Below, piece by piece: positions 1 to 8,573 of a DNA stretch of 22,139 nucleotides (its first letter is position 1; each line of letters begins with the position of its first letter). The DNA lies in the NCBI GenBank assembly GCA_903854075.1, contig CAINVI010000274.1, positions 1 through 22,139 on the forward strand, read 5' to 3'. The position numbers and the translations under genes were made by a program. Source of the stretch: Candidatus Pollutiaquabacter sp. Lineage in GTDB: Bacteria > Bacteroidota > Bacteroidia > AKYH767-A > 2013-40CM-41-45. The notes under the pieces are model-generated. The model did not search any database. It saw only the letters and a list, made by a program, of their open reading frames with translations, and was not told where the DNA came from.

Positions 1-875
1 ACTCCGAAAAAGGATGGGAAAGCAATAATGCTACAAGTGAACACGAGATCTATCATCAACTTGGCCTACCCTACCTGGAACCGGAATGGCGGGAAGGACT
101 TTTTGAGTTTGAATGGGTGAAAAAAAATACACTGCCGGACCTCATCACGTACGAATCACTGAAAGGAACGCTGCACAACCACAGCACCTACAGTGACGGT
201 GTTCATTCGTTGGAAGAAATGGCCGTGTATTGCAAAAGCATGGGCTACGAATACCTTGGAATTTGCGACCACAGTCAAAGTGCATTTTACGCCAATGGAC
301 TGAAGCCTGACAGAGTGCATCAACAACACGAAGAAATTGATAGACTCAATACGCGTCTGGCACCGTTTCGAATTTTCAAAGGCATTGAATCAGATATCCT
401 GACCAGCGGTGCATTGGACTACGAAAACGACCTGTTGGCCCGTTTCGACTTTATAGTAGCATCTGTTCACTCTGTCTTGCGCATGGATGAGGCAAAGGCT
501 ACAGCGCGACTCATTACCGCCATTGAAAATCCGTATACGACAATCTTGGGGCACCCAACCGGACGATTACTGTTGGCCCGTGAAGGCTATCCGCTGGACG
601 TAAAAAAGATCATCGACGCCTGCGCTGCCAACGGCGTTGTCATTGAACTTAATGCGAACCCATACCGATTGGACATCGACTGGCGACACATTCCTTATGC
701 CCTCGAAAAAGGCGTTCCTATCAGCATAAATCCTGATGCTCACCGAAAGGAAGGCTTCCACGACATGCATTACGGCGTTTGTGTAGCACGCAAAGGCGGC
801 TTATCAAAGGAAATGACTTTCAACGCACTCGATGCTGTCCAGCTACAGCAGTATTTCGAAAAGCGCAGGAAATAA
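1..875 (+). CDS. polX: DNA polymerase/3'-5' exonuclease PolX, C-terminal part (cut by window edge)
   Basis: This is the last 290 codons of a PolX-family enzyme (family X polymerase with a C-terminal PHP metal-dependent nuclease domain, DNA repair). The frame is open from base 3. The residues before the GTG at 117 read EIYHQLGLPYLEPEWREG, which is the linker normally found between the polymerase and PHP domains of PolX, so that GTG is internal and the gene starts outside the window. PHP metal-site motifs are visible in order: HNHSTYSDG, CDHS, the Glu in GIESDIL, the His in SVHS, GHPTGRLLLAREGYPLD (very typical of PolX), and INPDAH near the end. It ends with TAA at 873-875, directly on a terminator shared with the convergent tatA. 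The polymerase domain cannot be assessed here. PHP identity is certain; PolX rather than a stand-alone PHP phosphatase rests on the upstream linker. Confidence 0.9.
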   Translation, partial: SEKGWESNNATSEHEIYHQLGLPYLEPEWREGLFEFEWVKKNTLPDLITYESLKGTLHNHSTYSDGVHSLEEMAVYCKSMGYEYLGICDHSQSAFYANGLKPDRVHQQHEEIDRLNTRLAPFRIFKGIESDILTSGALDYENDLLARFDFIVASVHSVLRMDEAKATARLITAIENPYTTILGHPTGRLLLAREGYPLDVKKIIDACAANGVVIELNANPYRLDIDWRHIPYALEKGVPISINPDAHRKEGFHDMHYGVCVARKGGLSKEMTFNALDAVQLQQYFEKRRK

Positions 876-900
876 AAAATCCCGCGCGGCGGGATTTTTT
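874..900. terminator. Bidirectional intrinsic terminator between polX and tatA
   Basis: A perfect 12-bp inverted repeat: AAAAAATCCCGC at 874-885, loop GCG, and GCGGGATTTTTT at 889-900. It begins inside the polX stop codon. The A run on one side and T run on the other let it act in both directions, which fits its place between two convergent genes. Confidence 0.88.
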
Positions 901-919
901 ATAATAAGTATTCGATTTA

Positions 920-1162
920 TTATTGATCTAACTTTTGAGGCTCTTCCGGCGCGGATTTGGTTGGCTTAACCTCCTCCTTGGAGGCGTCGCGAACTTCCCG
1001 TTCTATTCCACTCATGGCATCTTTGAATTCCCGCATTCCTTTACCCAATCCTTTGGCCAATTCCGGAATCCGCTTAGACCCAAAAAAAAGTAACACGACC
1101 AGCAGGATGGCAAACATCTCACCTCCGCCCACGTTGAGAAACAAATAGAATGCTGGAATCAT
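920..1162 (-). CDS. tatA: Sec-independent protein translocase subunit TatA
   Basis: An 80-residue TatA/TatE-type subunit of the twin-arginine translocase, which forms the pore-like part of the export system for folded proteins in the inner membrane. Visible are a short N-terminal transmembrane segment (GEMFAILLVVLLFFG), the conserved FGSKRIPELAKGLGKGMREFK hinge and amphipathic helix, and a charged Glu/Lys/Pro-rich tail. The ATG at 1162 is chosen. A longer frame starts at a GTG at 1183, but that codon is the last base triplet of a TACCTTTG promoter element, so it would lie upstream of the transcript. The FGSK motif and lack of a long TatB-like tail favour TatA. No tatC is in the window, and tatA seems to be transcribed alone, after the secDF terminator. 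Confidence 0.93.
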   Translation of the reverse strand: MIPAFYLFLNVGGGEMFAILLVVLLFFGSKRIPELAKGLGKGMREFKDAMSGIEREVRDASKEEVKPTKSAPEEPQKLDQ

Positions 1163-1182
1163 GCTATAATTGAATTGGACCA

Positions 1183-1190
1183 CAAAGGTA
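1183..1190 (-). promoter_or_regulatory. Bacteroidota -7 element (TACCTTTG) of tatA
   Basis: The minus strand reads TACCTTTG, an exact match to the Bacteroidota TAnnTTTG element, 20 bases before the chosen tatA ATG. No good TTG -33 element is seen at the usual 19-base spacing, so the promoter may be weak or incomplete. It rules out the upstream GTG as start. Confidence 0.5.
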
Positions 1191-1234
1191 CGATTTAAAG
1201 ATGAAGACCGGATGTTGAACTATATAGAGAAAGC

Positions 1235-1260
1235 AAAAAGCCGGCTTTTGCCGGCTTTTT
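1235..1260 (-). terminator. Intrinsic terminator of secDF
   Basis: A perfect 11-bp inverted repeat: AAAAAGCCGGC at 1235-1245, a 4-base loop, and GCCGGCTTTTT at 1250-1260. Read on the minus strand it follows the secDF stop codon by 20 bases and separates secDF from tatA. Confidence 0.87.
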
Positions 1261-1280
1261 GAGGTATTTCAAAGAAGGGA

Positions 1281-4200
1281 TTACTTCTTCTGTCCGCCGA
1301 GCTTCTGGAAATCGATTACGATCGGAGTTGCTATACAGATAGAAGAGTAAGTACCGATCACGATACCGATCAGCAACGCAAAGGTAAATCCGCGGATCAC
1401 CTCACCACCGAATACGAAGATCGCCAAGAGTACGAAGAAGATCGTTAGGGATGTATTGATCGTACGACTAAGCGTGGAATTCAAAGCATCGTTGATGACT
1501 TTTTTCTGGTCAGAAGCGTGATGATGAACGCCCACGAATTCACGAATACGGTCAAACACCACGACGGTATCAGTCATCGAGTATCCCATAACCGTCAGAA
1601 TCGCCGCAATAAATGCCTGGTCGATTTCAAGAGAGAAAGGAAGTACTCCGTTGAAGATGGCAAAGAATGCGAGTACCACTACCGCATCGTGCAACAACGC
1701 AGCCACCGCACCCAGACCATACTGCCACTTCTTGAATCGAATGAAGATGTAGATAAACATCAGCGCACAGGAGATGAGGATTGCCCATACCGCCGACGAC
1801 TTGATGTCATCTGCAACGGTTGGTCCAACCTTCTGTGTACTCAATACTGTGTACGAATTTCCGGTAATCGACTTCAAACCTTCGTTCAGCTTGTCCGCTA
1901 CCTGTTGCTCTGCATCCGCCGCCTGATCGTCGATCAGGTAGGTGGTGGTGATCTTCACCTGGTTGTTATCACCGAAGGTCTTGACTTCCGGAGATTTGGT
2001 AAGCGGGGTCTTCAATGCATCGATGACTTCTACCGTTGAAACCGGTTTCTCAAAGCGAACCACGTAAGTACGGCCACCTTTGAAATCCACACCAAAGTTC
2101 AGGCCTTTGGTTGCGAACGCTGCGACACCGGCAAGAATGATGAGCGAAGAGATAATGTAATAGACTTTACGCTTGTCAACGAAGTTGATATTGACATTTT
2201 TGAATGCGCCTTTGGAGAAGTTGTTCCAGAAACGAATCTCCTTGTTACGATCCATCATCCAGTTGAAGATGAGTCGGGTGATGAAGATAGCGCAGAACAA
2301 GGAAGTAAGAATACCGATGATCAACGTGGTTGCAAATCCTTGAATCGGACCGGTACCAAAGGTGTAAAGAATGATACCGAGGATGAGTGTCGTTACGTTG
2401 GAGTCAATAATGGAGGAATAAGCGTGCTTGAAACCATCGGAGATCGCCAGTCGGCCACCTTTACCCAAGGCCATCTCTTCACGTACACGCTCGAATATCA
2501 GGATGTTCGCATCTACCGAAAGACCAATGGTCAATACGATACCGGCGATACCCGGAAGTGTGAGTACAGCTCCAAGTGAAGCCAGTATACCCATGATGAA
2601 AAACACGTTGGCAAAGAGTGCGACGTCGGCAACAATTCCGGCGTTACTGTAATAAGAGACCATGAACAATAACACCAGCAAGAGGGCGATAACAAACGAC
2701 ATCAAACCGGAGCTGATGGCTTCCTTACCCAGCGTAGGACCAACCACCGTATCTTCCACGATACGAGCCGGAGCTGGAAGCTTACCGACCTTCAGGATAT
2801 TGGCCATATCCTCCGCTTCTTCCAGTGTGAACTGACCGGTGATACTAGAGCTTCCGCCGGCAATTTCACCCTGAACAACCGGATAAGAGTATACATAGTT
2901 ATCCAGTACAATCGCAATGGATTTTCCAATGTTATCGCGGGTCAAACGCTTCCAGACACGAGCTCCTTCAGCATTCATGCTCATGCCGATTTCCCAGTTG
3001 TCGGAAAACTGACCTTTTTGCTTACGGGCATCAACGACTGCAGAGCCATCAAGCGGAGCTTGCTGATCACGTGCCGGCATGCGGATAGCAATCAACTGCA
3101 ATACTTTTCCGTCTTTATCAATCGGCTTTACAGACCAAAGCGGCATGAAATCTTTAGGGAATTTAGCACGCACCTGCTCCATCGCAAAGTATGCATTCAC
3201 TTTGCCAGTATCTTTAACCAGCGAAGCTCCGATTACCGGACCTTTGCTAAGTTCTGATTGACCTTGTGCATTCTGCATCACCGATGGCGTTAACACACCG
3301 AAGAGCGGATTCTCACGAGCAAAATCCTCAAAGGTCTGCTGTGCTTTGGACGTATCGCTCTTGGTGGCTGTATCCGCCTTATTAGAAGCCAGCTGTTCAG
3401 TCAACGATGACTTCGAAGAATCGGTAGTCGCCGCCAATGAATCACCGGCCGCTTTGAGCGTATCGTTACGCACCGCAAGAGAATCCATGACCAGAGCGGT
3501 AGCAGCCGTTTCGCCGGCACCAACGATAAGTTTAAGCGCTTTATTAGCTTCTTCCAATCGCGGATAGATATCCATGTTGTCGTAAGTCTCCCAGAACTCG
3601 AGCTTAGCGGTTCCCTGGAGGAGCTTACGTACACGCTCCGGCTCCTTGATACCCGGAAGTTCAACGAGGATTCGTCCATTACCGAGCTTTTGTACGTTAG
3701 GCTGCGTAACCCCGAACTTGTCGATACGGGTCTTGATAATCTGATACGTACGGTCGAAGGCTGCGTTCGCTTCCGTCTGGATCACTTGCTTAACTTCTTC
3801 GTTGGAAGAATTGAAGTTGATCTTTTCGGAAAGTTCTTTGGTAGCAAAAATCGCAGAGAGCTTGGCGTTACCGTCCAGCTTCTGGAATTCATCTACGAAG
3901 AGCGACACGAAATCTTTCTGGGAGCTGGACTGAGCAGCAACCGCATTTTGCAACGCTTTGTTAAACGTAGCATCGTTGCTGTTGTTAGCCATGGAGCGGA
4001 CGAGGTCAACGAGGGAAACTTCCAACGTTACGTTCATTCCGCCTTTAAGGTCAAGGCCCATGTTCAATTCGTTTTCCTTACATTTTTTGTACGTGAAATC
4101 GAAAAGCGGGTAGACCGGCAGCGTATTGATAGAATCAAGATACGCGCGCTCTTTGGCAACGTCACCGTTTGCATATTCACGGGCATCGTTTTCTACACCT

Positions 4201-4286
4201 CGCGTGACCAGCGTGAAAGACAGCTGATAGAGGCACACGAGCGCCAGCAGAACAGCAAATAGTTTAATGGCACCTTTACTTTGCAT
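1281..4286 (-). CDS. secDF: Protein translocase subunit SecDF (fused SecD-SecF)
   Basis: A 1001-residue fused SecD-SecF, the proton-driven accessory to SecYEG that pulls exported proteins out on the periplasmic side. The SecD half has an N-terminal transmembrane helix, the GLDLKGGMNVTLEV motif, a large periplasmic domain, and a membrane block with GLSVDANILIFERVREE (proton-path Asp). The SecF half has GLNFGVDFKGGRTYVVRF and GYSMTDTVVVFDRIREF. Each half has about six membrane segments. Between the SecD periplasmic subdomains is a Ser/Thr/Asp/Lys-rich stretch (about 3320-3510) that looks like a flexible insertion. The ATG at 4286 (MQSKGAIK) is chosen over an in-frame TTG at 4340 because the promoter -7 box covers that TTG. 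It has its own promoter and terminator, so it is probably monocistronic. Confidence 0.96.
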   Translation of the reverse strand: MQSKGAIKLFAVLLALVCLYQLSFTLVTRGVENDAREYANGDVAKERAYLDSINTLPVYPLFDFTYKKCKENELNMGLDLKGGMNVTLEVSLVDLVRSMANNSNDATFNKALQNAVAAQSSSQKDFVSLFVDEFQKLDGNAKLSAIFATKELSEKINFNSSNEEVKQVIQTEANAAFDRTYQIIKTRIDKFGVTQPNVQKLGNGRILVELPGIKEPERVRKLLQGTAKLEFWETYDNMDIYPRLEEANKALKLIVGAGETAATALVMDSLAVRNDTLKAAGDSLAATTDSSKSSLTEQLASNKADTATKSDTSKAQQTFEDFARENPLFGVLTPSVMQNAQGQSELSKGPVIGASLVKDTGKVNAYFAMEQVRAKFPKDFMPLWSVKPIDKDGKVLQLIAIRMPARDQQAPLDGSAVVDARKQKGQFSDNWEIGMSMNAEGARVWKRLTRDNIGKSIAIVLDNYVYSYPVVQGEIAGGSSSITGQFTLEEAEDMANILKVGKLPAPARIVEDTVVGPTLGKEAISSGLMSFVIALLLVLLFMVSYYSNAGIVADVALFANVFFIMGILASLGAVLTLPGIAGIVLTIGLSVDANILIFERVREEMALGKGGRLAISDGFKHAYSSIIDSNVTTLILGIILYTFGTGPIQGFATTLIIGILTSLFCAIFITRLIFNWMMDRNKEIRFWNNFSKGAFKNVNINFVDKRKVYYIISSLIILAGVAAFATKGLNFGVDFKGGRTYVVRFEKPVSTVEVIDALKTPLTKSPEVKTFGDNNQVKITTTYLIDDQAADAEQQVADKLNEGLKSITGNSYTVLSTQKVGPTVADDIKSSAVWAILISCALMFIYIFIRFKKWQYGLGAVAALLHDAVVVLAFFAIFNGVLPFSLEIDQAFIAAILTVMGYSMTDTVVVFDRIREFVGVHHHASDQKKVINDALNSTLSRTINTSLTIFFVLLAIFVFGGEVIRGFTFALLIGIVIGTYSSICIATPIVIDFQKLGGQKK

Positions 4287-4337
4287 GGATGTTAGGGAAT
4301 TTGAATAAAAATGCGTTTTTAAAAATTTTTGGAGGTG

Positions 4338-4367
4338 CAAAGATAGAATTTAACGGGAAAATTCCAA
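4338..4367 (-). promoter_or_regulatory. Bacteroidota-type promoter of secDF (TTG-N19-TATCTTTG)
   Basis: On the minus strand TTG (4365-4367), a 19-base spacer and TATCTTTG (4338-4345) match the Bacteroidota -33/-7 consensus in sequence and spacing. The chosen ATG lies about 50 bases downstream. This is the best promoter in the window. Confidence 0.72.
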
Positions 4368-4438
4368 TCAAAACTAAGGTTCCGGGATTAGAAATTGGCC
4401 CGGATTGATGGGTTCGTAATGGACGGGATTTCGAAATT

Positions 4439-4597
4439 TTACCTTGCCACACCAACGGCAGGATGCACTTGTTCGGCCTTTGCCGACTGAATGTTACGCG
4501 AAACAACGGAAATCGCAAAGAAAAGGGCGATATAAAAGAGCACCACCAGTAAATAATTGAGCACCGGACCGGCATCAAGGCGACGTAAAGACTTCAT
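4439..4597 (-). CDS. Possible small single-pass membrane protein (52 aa)
   Basis: An unassigned small reading frame in the interval between secDF and acn. From the ATG at 4597 it encodes 52 residues: a basic N-terminus (MKSLRRLD), one hydrophobic segment (YLLVVLFYIALFFAISVV, about residues 15-32) and a polar tail. An ATG three codons upstream (4606) would also work. The basic end followed by one membrane span fits a real small membrane protein with its N-terminus inside. Against it, no exact TAnnTTTG box is seen upstream (only CATTTTTG near 4728-4735) and I recognise no family. It would lie on the same strand as secDF but outside its promoter. Function unknown. Confidence 0.4.
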   Translation of the reverse strand: MKSLRRLDAGPVLNYLLVVLFYIALFFAISVVSRNIQSAKAEQVHPAVGVAR

Positions 4598-4735
4598 ATC
4601 AGGCATTTTCTGCAGTATACCACTACGCAGGAGGTCATGCAGTTGATAATCGACCGCTCTCTTTCGCTTGTAAGGTTTTGGGCATCGATTTACCGAAAAC
4701 AGCAGGGAATACACGGGAAAATGGAGCAAAAATGC

Positions 4736-4743
4736 TACCTTTG
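4736..4743 (+). promoter_or_regulatory. Bacteroidota -7 element (TACCTTTG) of acn
   Basis: An exact TAnnTTTG match 22 bases before the chosen acn ATG at 4766. A TTG -33 element at the normal distance is not evident. Its position makes an upstream in-frame start at 4637 very unlikely. Confidence 0.55.
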
Positions 4744-4765
4744 CCTGCCCAAAAAAGGTATTTCT

Positions 4766-7033
4766 ATGGCATTTGATATTGAAATGATTCGCGCGTTCTA
4801 CAACCGTATGCCGGAACGCATCAGTAAAGCCCGCCAACTGGCCGGTCGTCCACTGACCCTTACCGAAAAGATACTTTATGCTCACCTGGCCGAAGGAATG
4901 CCTTCTCAGCAATACCAGCGTGGCAAATCCTATGTCGATTTTCACCCGGATCGTGTGGCCATGCAAGACGCTACGGCACAGATGGCATTATTGCAGTTCA
5001 TGCAGGCCGGACGCCCTAAAGTTGCCGTTCCTTCCACCGTCCATTGCGACCACCTTATCACCGCCAAAACAGGTTCTTCCACGGACCTCGCAATAGCGGA
5101 AAAAGAAAACGAGGAAGTCTACAACTTCCTAAGTTCCGTTTCCAATAAATATGGCATTGGCTTCTGGAAACCAGGCGCCGGTATCATTCACCAGGTCGTA
5201 CTGGAAAACTATGCCTTCCCTGGCGGAATGATGATTGGAACAGATTCTCACACGGTGAACGCAGGCGGACTTGGTATGCTGGCCATCGGTGTTGGTGGTG
5301 CCGATGCTTGTGACGTAATGGCCGGACTTCCTTGGGAACTCAAATGGCCAAAACTCATCGGCGTCCGACTGACGGGAAAAATGACGGGCTGGACAAGCGC
5401 TAAAGATATTATCCTGAAAGTTGCCGGACTGCTGACCGTGAAAGGCGGCACCGGTGCTATTGTGGAATATTTTGGTGAAGGCGCACACAATATGAGCTGC
5501 ACCGGAAAAGGAACCATTTGCAATATGGGTGCTGAAATTGGTGCAACGACGTCCACGTTTGGCTATGACGACAGCATGGAACGTTACCTCCGCTCTACCG
5601 GTCGAGCCGATGTGGCTGATTTAGCCAATACCATCCGCGAACACCTGACGGGTGATACAGAAGCTTATGCGCAGCCTGAAAAATATTTTGATCAGGTCAT
5701 CGATATCAATCTTGATGAACTTGAGCCGTACATCAACGGCCCGTTCTCTCCTGACCTGGCTACTCCGATCAGCAAGATGAAAGAAGTAGCTGCCGCAAAC
5801 GGCTGGCCTAACAAGGTGGAAGTGGGACTGATTGGTTCCTGCACCAACTCTTCCTACGAAGATATCAGCCGTGCTGCATCACTCGCACAGCAAGCCGTTG
5901 ACAAAAAATTATCACCTAAAGCAGAGTTCACCATCACGCCCGGCTCCGAGCTGGTTCGATTCACTATCGATCGTGACGGAATGATTGACACCTTTGAAAA
6001 AATTGGCGCCAAGGTTTTTGCTAACGCTTGCGGACCGTGTATCGGAATGTGGGCTCGCGCCGGTGCAGAAAAGCAAGAAAAAAACACCATCATTCATTCC
6101 TTCAACCGGAACTTCAAAGCCCGTCAGGACAGCAACCCGAATACGTATGCGTTTGTTGCATCGCCGGAAATCGTGACAGCATTGGCACTTGCCGGTGATT
6201 TGGGTTTCAATCCGCTGACGGACACCTTGACTAACGCCGATGGCGTAACCGTCAAACTTGACCCTCCAACCGGGCAAGAATTACCGGGCAAAGGATTTGC
6301 TGTTGAAGACAACGGATATCAGGCGCCAGCTGCCGACGGTTCGGCCGTTAAAGTTGCTGTAGCTCCTGACAGTAATCGTCTTCAACTACTTGACCCTTTT
6401 GCTGCCTGGGAAAGCACCGATATCAAAGGTCTGCGCCTGCTTATCAAAGCAAAAGGAAAATGCACCACCGACCACATTTCTCCTGCGGGTAAATGGTTGA
6501 AGTTCCGTGGCCACCTAGACAACATCAGTAACAACATGCTGACCGGTGCCACCAACTTCTTTAATGACGCCACCAATTCCGTGAAAAACCAATTGACTGG
6601 CGCTTACGGAGAAGTTCCAACTGTTCAACGCGCTTATAAGGCAGCAAACATCGGTTCCATTGTGGTGGGTGATGAAAACTACGGAGAAGGCTCGAGCCGC
6701 GAACATGCCGCCATGGAACCACGTCATTTGGGAGTACGCGCTGTATTGGTAAAATCATTCGCCCGTATCCACGAGACCAATCTCAAGAAGCAAGGTATGC
6801 TGGCACTTACCTTCGCTAATCCAGCCGACTACGACAAGATTCGCGAAGACGACACCTTTGATATTACCGGCTTAACAACCTTTGCGCCGGGCACGCCGCT
6901 CAACCTGTTAATCAACCATCAGGACGGAACATCGGAATCAATTGTGGTCAATCATACCTATAATGAAAACCAGATTGAATGGTTCAAAGCCGGCGGCGCA
7001 CTGAATATCATCCGTGCTGCCGTGAATAATTGA
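4766..7033 (+). CDS. acnA: Aconitate hydratase, mitochondrial type
   Basis: A 755-residue cytoplasmic enzyme that interconverts citrate and isocitrate in the TCA cycle with a [4Fe-4S] cluster. Cluster ligands are Cys359 (in GSCTNSS) and Cys422/Cys425 (in ACGPCIG), which line up one residue off the known Cys358/421/424 of pig mitochondrial aconitase. The active-site SSREH is at about 643-647, and DSHTVNAGGLG and CTTDHISPAGKW are also present. The length and the cysteine positions mark the mitochondrial-like clade, known also from Bacteroides, rather than the longer AcnA/IRP or AcnB types. The start MAFDIEMIR matches family N-termini; the frame runs open 43 codons further up but through the promoter. 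It is monocistronic, ending in a strong terminator. Confidence 0.96.
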   Translation: MAFDIEMIRAFYNRMPERISKARQLAGRPLTLTEKILYAHLAEGMPSQQYQRGKSYVDFHPDRVAMQDATAQMALLQFMQAGRPKVAVPSTVHCDHLITAKTGSSTDLAIAEKENEEVYNFLSSVSNKYGIGFWKPGAGIIHQVVLENYAFPGGMMIGTDSHTVNAGGLGMLAIGVGGADACDVMAGLPWELKWPKLIGVRLTGKMTGWTSAKDIILKVAGLLTVKGGTGAIVEYFGEGAHNMSCTGKGTICNMGAEIGATTSTFGYDDSMERYLRSTGRADVADLANTIREHLTGDTEAYAQPEKYFDQVIDINLDELEPYINGPFSPDLATPISKMKEVAAANGWPNKVEVGLIGSCTNSSYEDISRAASLAQQAVDKKLSPKAEFTITPGSELVRFTIDRDGMIDTFEKIGAKVFANACGPCIGMWARAGAEKQEKNTIIHSFNRNFKARQDSNPNTYAFVASPEIVTALALAGDLGFNPLTDTLTNADGVTVKLDPPTGQELPGKGFAVEDNGYQAPAADGSAVKVAVAPDSNRLQLLDPFAAWESTDIKGLRLLIKAKGKCTTDHISPAGKWLKFRGHLDNISNNMLTGATNFFNDATNSVKNQLTGAYGEVPTVQRAYKAANIGSIVVGDENYGEGSSREHAAMEPRHLGVRAVLVKSFARIHETNLKKQGMLALTFANPADYDKIREDDTFDITGLTTFAPGTPLNLLINHQDGTSESIVVNHTYNENQIEWFKAGGALNIIRAAVNN

Positions 7034-7052
7034 TACTTGAATAAGACGACTG

Positions 7053-7082
7053 GACCCCGGCACCGGCCGGGGTCTTTTTTTT
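7053..7082 (+). terminator. Intrinsic terminator of acn
   Basis: A 9-bp perfect stem, GACCCCGGC at 7053-7061 and GCCGGGGTC at 7066-7074, with a 4-base loop and eight T after it. It lies 20 bases past the acn stop codon. Confidence 0.92.
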
Positions 7083-7113
7083 ATCCTTACATTCCATAAA
7101 AATTTTCAGTCGA

Positions 7114-8493
7114 TTGTCCTCCAAACGACATACGATAGCAATTATCGGCGGCGGGTTTTGCGGCGCTATGACAGCGGTGCATTTGCTGCGTTCATGGCCT
7201 GCACATGTTTCAATTTTACTGTTCGAATCAACTAATGAGCCCGGCAAAGGAGTTGCTTACACAACCAACACTTCCGGCCACCTGCTGAATGTAGCTGCCA
7301 GGAACATGAGCGCATTCCCGGAAGAACCGTTGCATTTTGTTCACTGGCTGAAACAACTTCCGGAATACCACTTACGCAACGAAGAGGAGATTGGACAATT
7401 GTTCGCTCCCCGACTATTGTTCGGCCGCTATATCCAGGAGATTTTACAACGCACTGCGAACGAACATCCTGATTTGATATCTATTATTAAACAACGCGTC
7501 ACCTCCTGTAAGAAAAACGGCGACGAGTTTATTTTACAAACTGCCGCAGGTAACAGTTTTTCCGCCGACAAAGTAGTACTTGCCACCGGAAATTTTCTGC
7601 CGGGTAAACCGAAAGGAATTCCGGCCAGTTTTACGCTAAGCACCCGGTATTTCAAAAACCCTTGGGACCCTTCGGCGGTGAAATCCACAGAGGACAAACA
7701 TCCGGTGCTGATTGTTGGCACCGGACTCACCATGGTAGATGTTGTGATTGGCATCACCGAAAACAAACCGCAGCAGAAAATCATCGCCCTATCTCCAAAG
7801 GGTTATGAGATTCTTTCGCACAAACAATACGGTCATCAACCTGCTATATTGGAGGAGTTGCATCCTCCCTACCGACTGGACCAACTTGTAACTATTTTCA
7901 GAAAACAAATTAAAGCGGTCTAGAAGCAAGGCATTACCGGGGAAGCTGTCGTAGACGCCGTTCGTTCCCGCACGCAGGAAATTTGGCGCGCACTTACGCC
8001 GGCAGAAAAGAAACGATTCCTCTCCCACTTGCGACATCTGTGGGGTTTGGCGCGTCACCGGTTGCCAGCCGGCATCCACTCTATAATACGTCAATTACGT
8101 GAACGCGGTCAATTGACCATTATCCCCGGAAGGATTGTAGACGCACACGAGATCGATGGCGGTGCTGTTATCACTTACTACGAAAGAAAGACCAATTCGG
8201 TAAAAGAACTACTGGTTTCACGAGTCGTTAATTGTACGGGCCCTCAGACCGATATTCTTCGCCTGGACGACCCATTGTTTCGACAACTGTATGCTGATGG
8301 AATGGTAATGGCTGATCCTTTGGGTATGGGTATCCGTTGTGATGAAGCCGGCCGTCCGTTGCTTGCTGACGGTTCTGTTACGCATAATCTATTCGTGGTT
8401 GGTTCACTACTGAAAGGCGACCGCTGGGAAAGCACGGCAGTGCCGGAACTTCGAATGCAGGCACGTGAAATCTCCAACCGGATTTTCGAATAA
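7114..8493 (+). pseudogene. YdhS-like FAD/NAD(P)-binding flavoprotein, interrupted by an in-frame TAG
   Basis: A 460-codon frame encoding a protein of the FAD/NAD(P)-binding family that includes E. coli YdhS (Pfam NAD_binding_9 type). Substrate unknown. The N-terminal Rossmann motif IAIIGGGFCGAMTAVHLL binds FAD. LLNVAARNMSAFP, VVLATGNF, a second dinucleotide motif VLIVGTGLTMVDVV (about residues 205-218) and a C-terminal VVNCTGPQTD plus LFVVGSLLKGDRWE are as expected. Codon 270 (7921-7923) is TAG. Reading continues in the same frame straight after it and the downstream half is well conserved, so this is one substitution and not a frameshift. The start is TTG at 7114, because the first ATG would remove the FAD motif. 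It may be a recent nonsense mutation, a sequencing error, or a gene made as two parts. The 5' end follows the acn terminator with no clear promoter. Confidence 0.82.
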
Positions 8494-8534
8494 TAGTCCG
8501 TATTAAACAAAACAGGCTGGTTAACGTTTGTTAA

Positions 8535-8565
8535 TTGCACACGTTTCTGACAAAGATTACGTTCG
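8535..8565 (+). promoter_or_regulatory. Candidate promoter of msrB (TTG-N20-TACGTTCG)
   Basis: TTG at 8535-8537, a 20-base spacer and TACGTTCG at 8558-8565, one mismatch from TAnnTTTG. The first msrB ATG lies 8 bases after it, the second 17 bases after. If transcription starts a few bases past the box, the second ATG (8583) is the more likely start. An inverted repeat TTAAC-GTTT-GTTAA at 8521-8534 sits just upstream. Confidence 0.3.
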
Positions 8566-8573
8566 AATAACCA

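Larger units (their letters stand above)
4346..4765. other. 420-base secDF-acn intergenic region
   Basis: This divergent interval contains the -33 half of the secDF promoter, the possible small membrane protein (4439-4597), and the -7 element of acn (4736-4743). I see no RNA gene, repeat or mobile element in the rest. Long reading frames crossing it on either strand look like extensions or shadows. Confidence 0.6.

Noticed and set aside
117..875. A stand-alone PHP-domain protein starting at GTG 117
   Set aside because: The frame is open to the window edge and the upstream residues match the PolX linker, so this is the end of a longer gene.
1518..2039. 173-codon plus-strand frame opposite secDF
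   Set aside because: Lies entirely within the conserved SecF half on the other strand; low-complexity composition typical of a shadow.
3690..4262. 190-codon plus-strand frame opposite secDF
   Set aside because: Shadow of the SecD N-terminal half; no recognisable domain or promoter.
4598..4966. N-terminal extension of the minus-strand small frame to 175 residues
   Set aside because: The added part overlaps the conserved start of acn on the opposite strand and looks unlike a protein; only the last ~52 residues look protein-like.
7921..7923. TAG recoded as an amino acid across the genome
   Set aside because: Long genes here, including one of 2524 codons, have no in-frame TAG, which would be expected if TAG were a sense codon.
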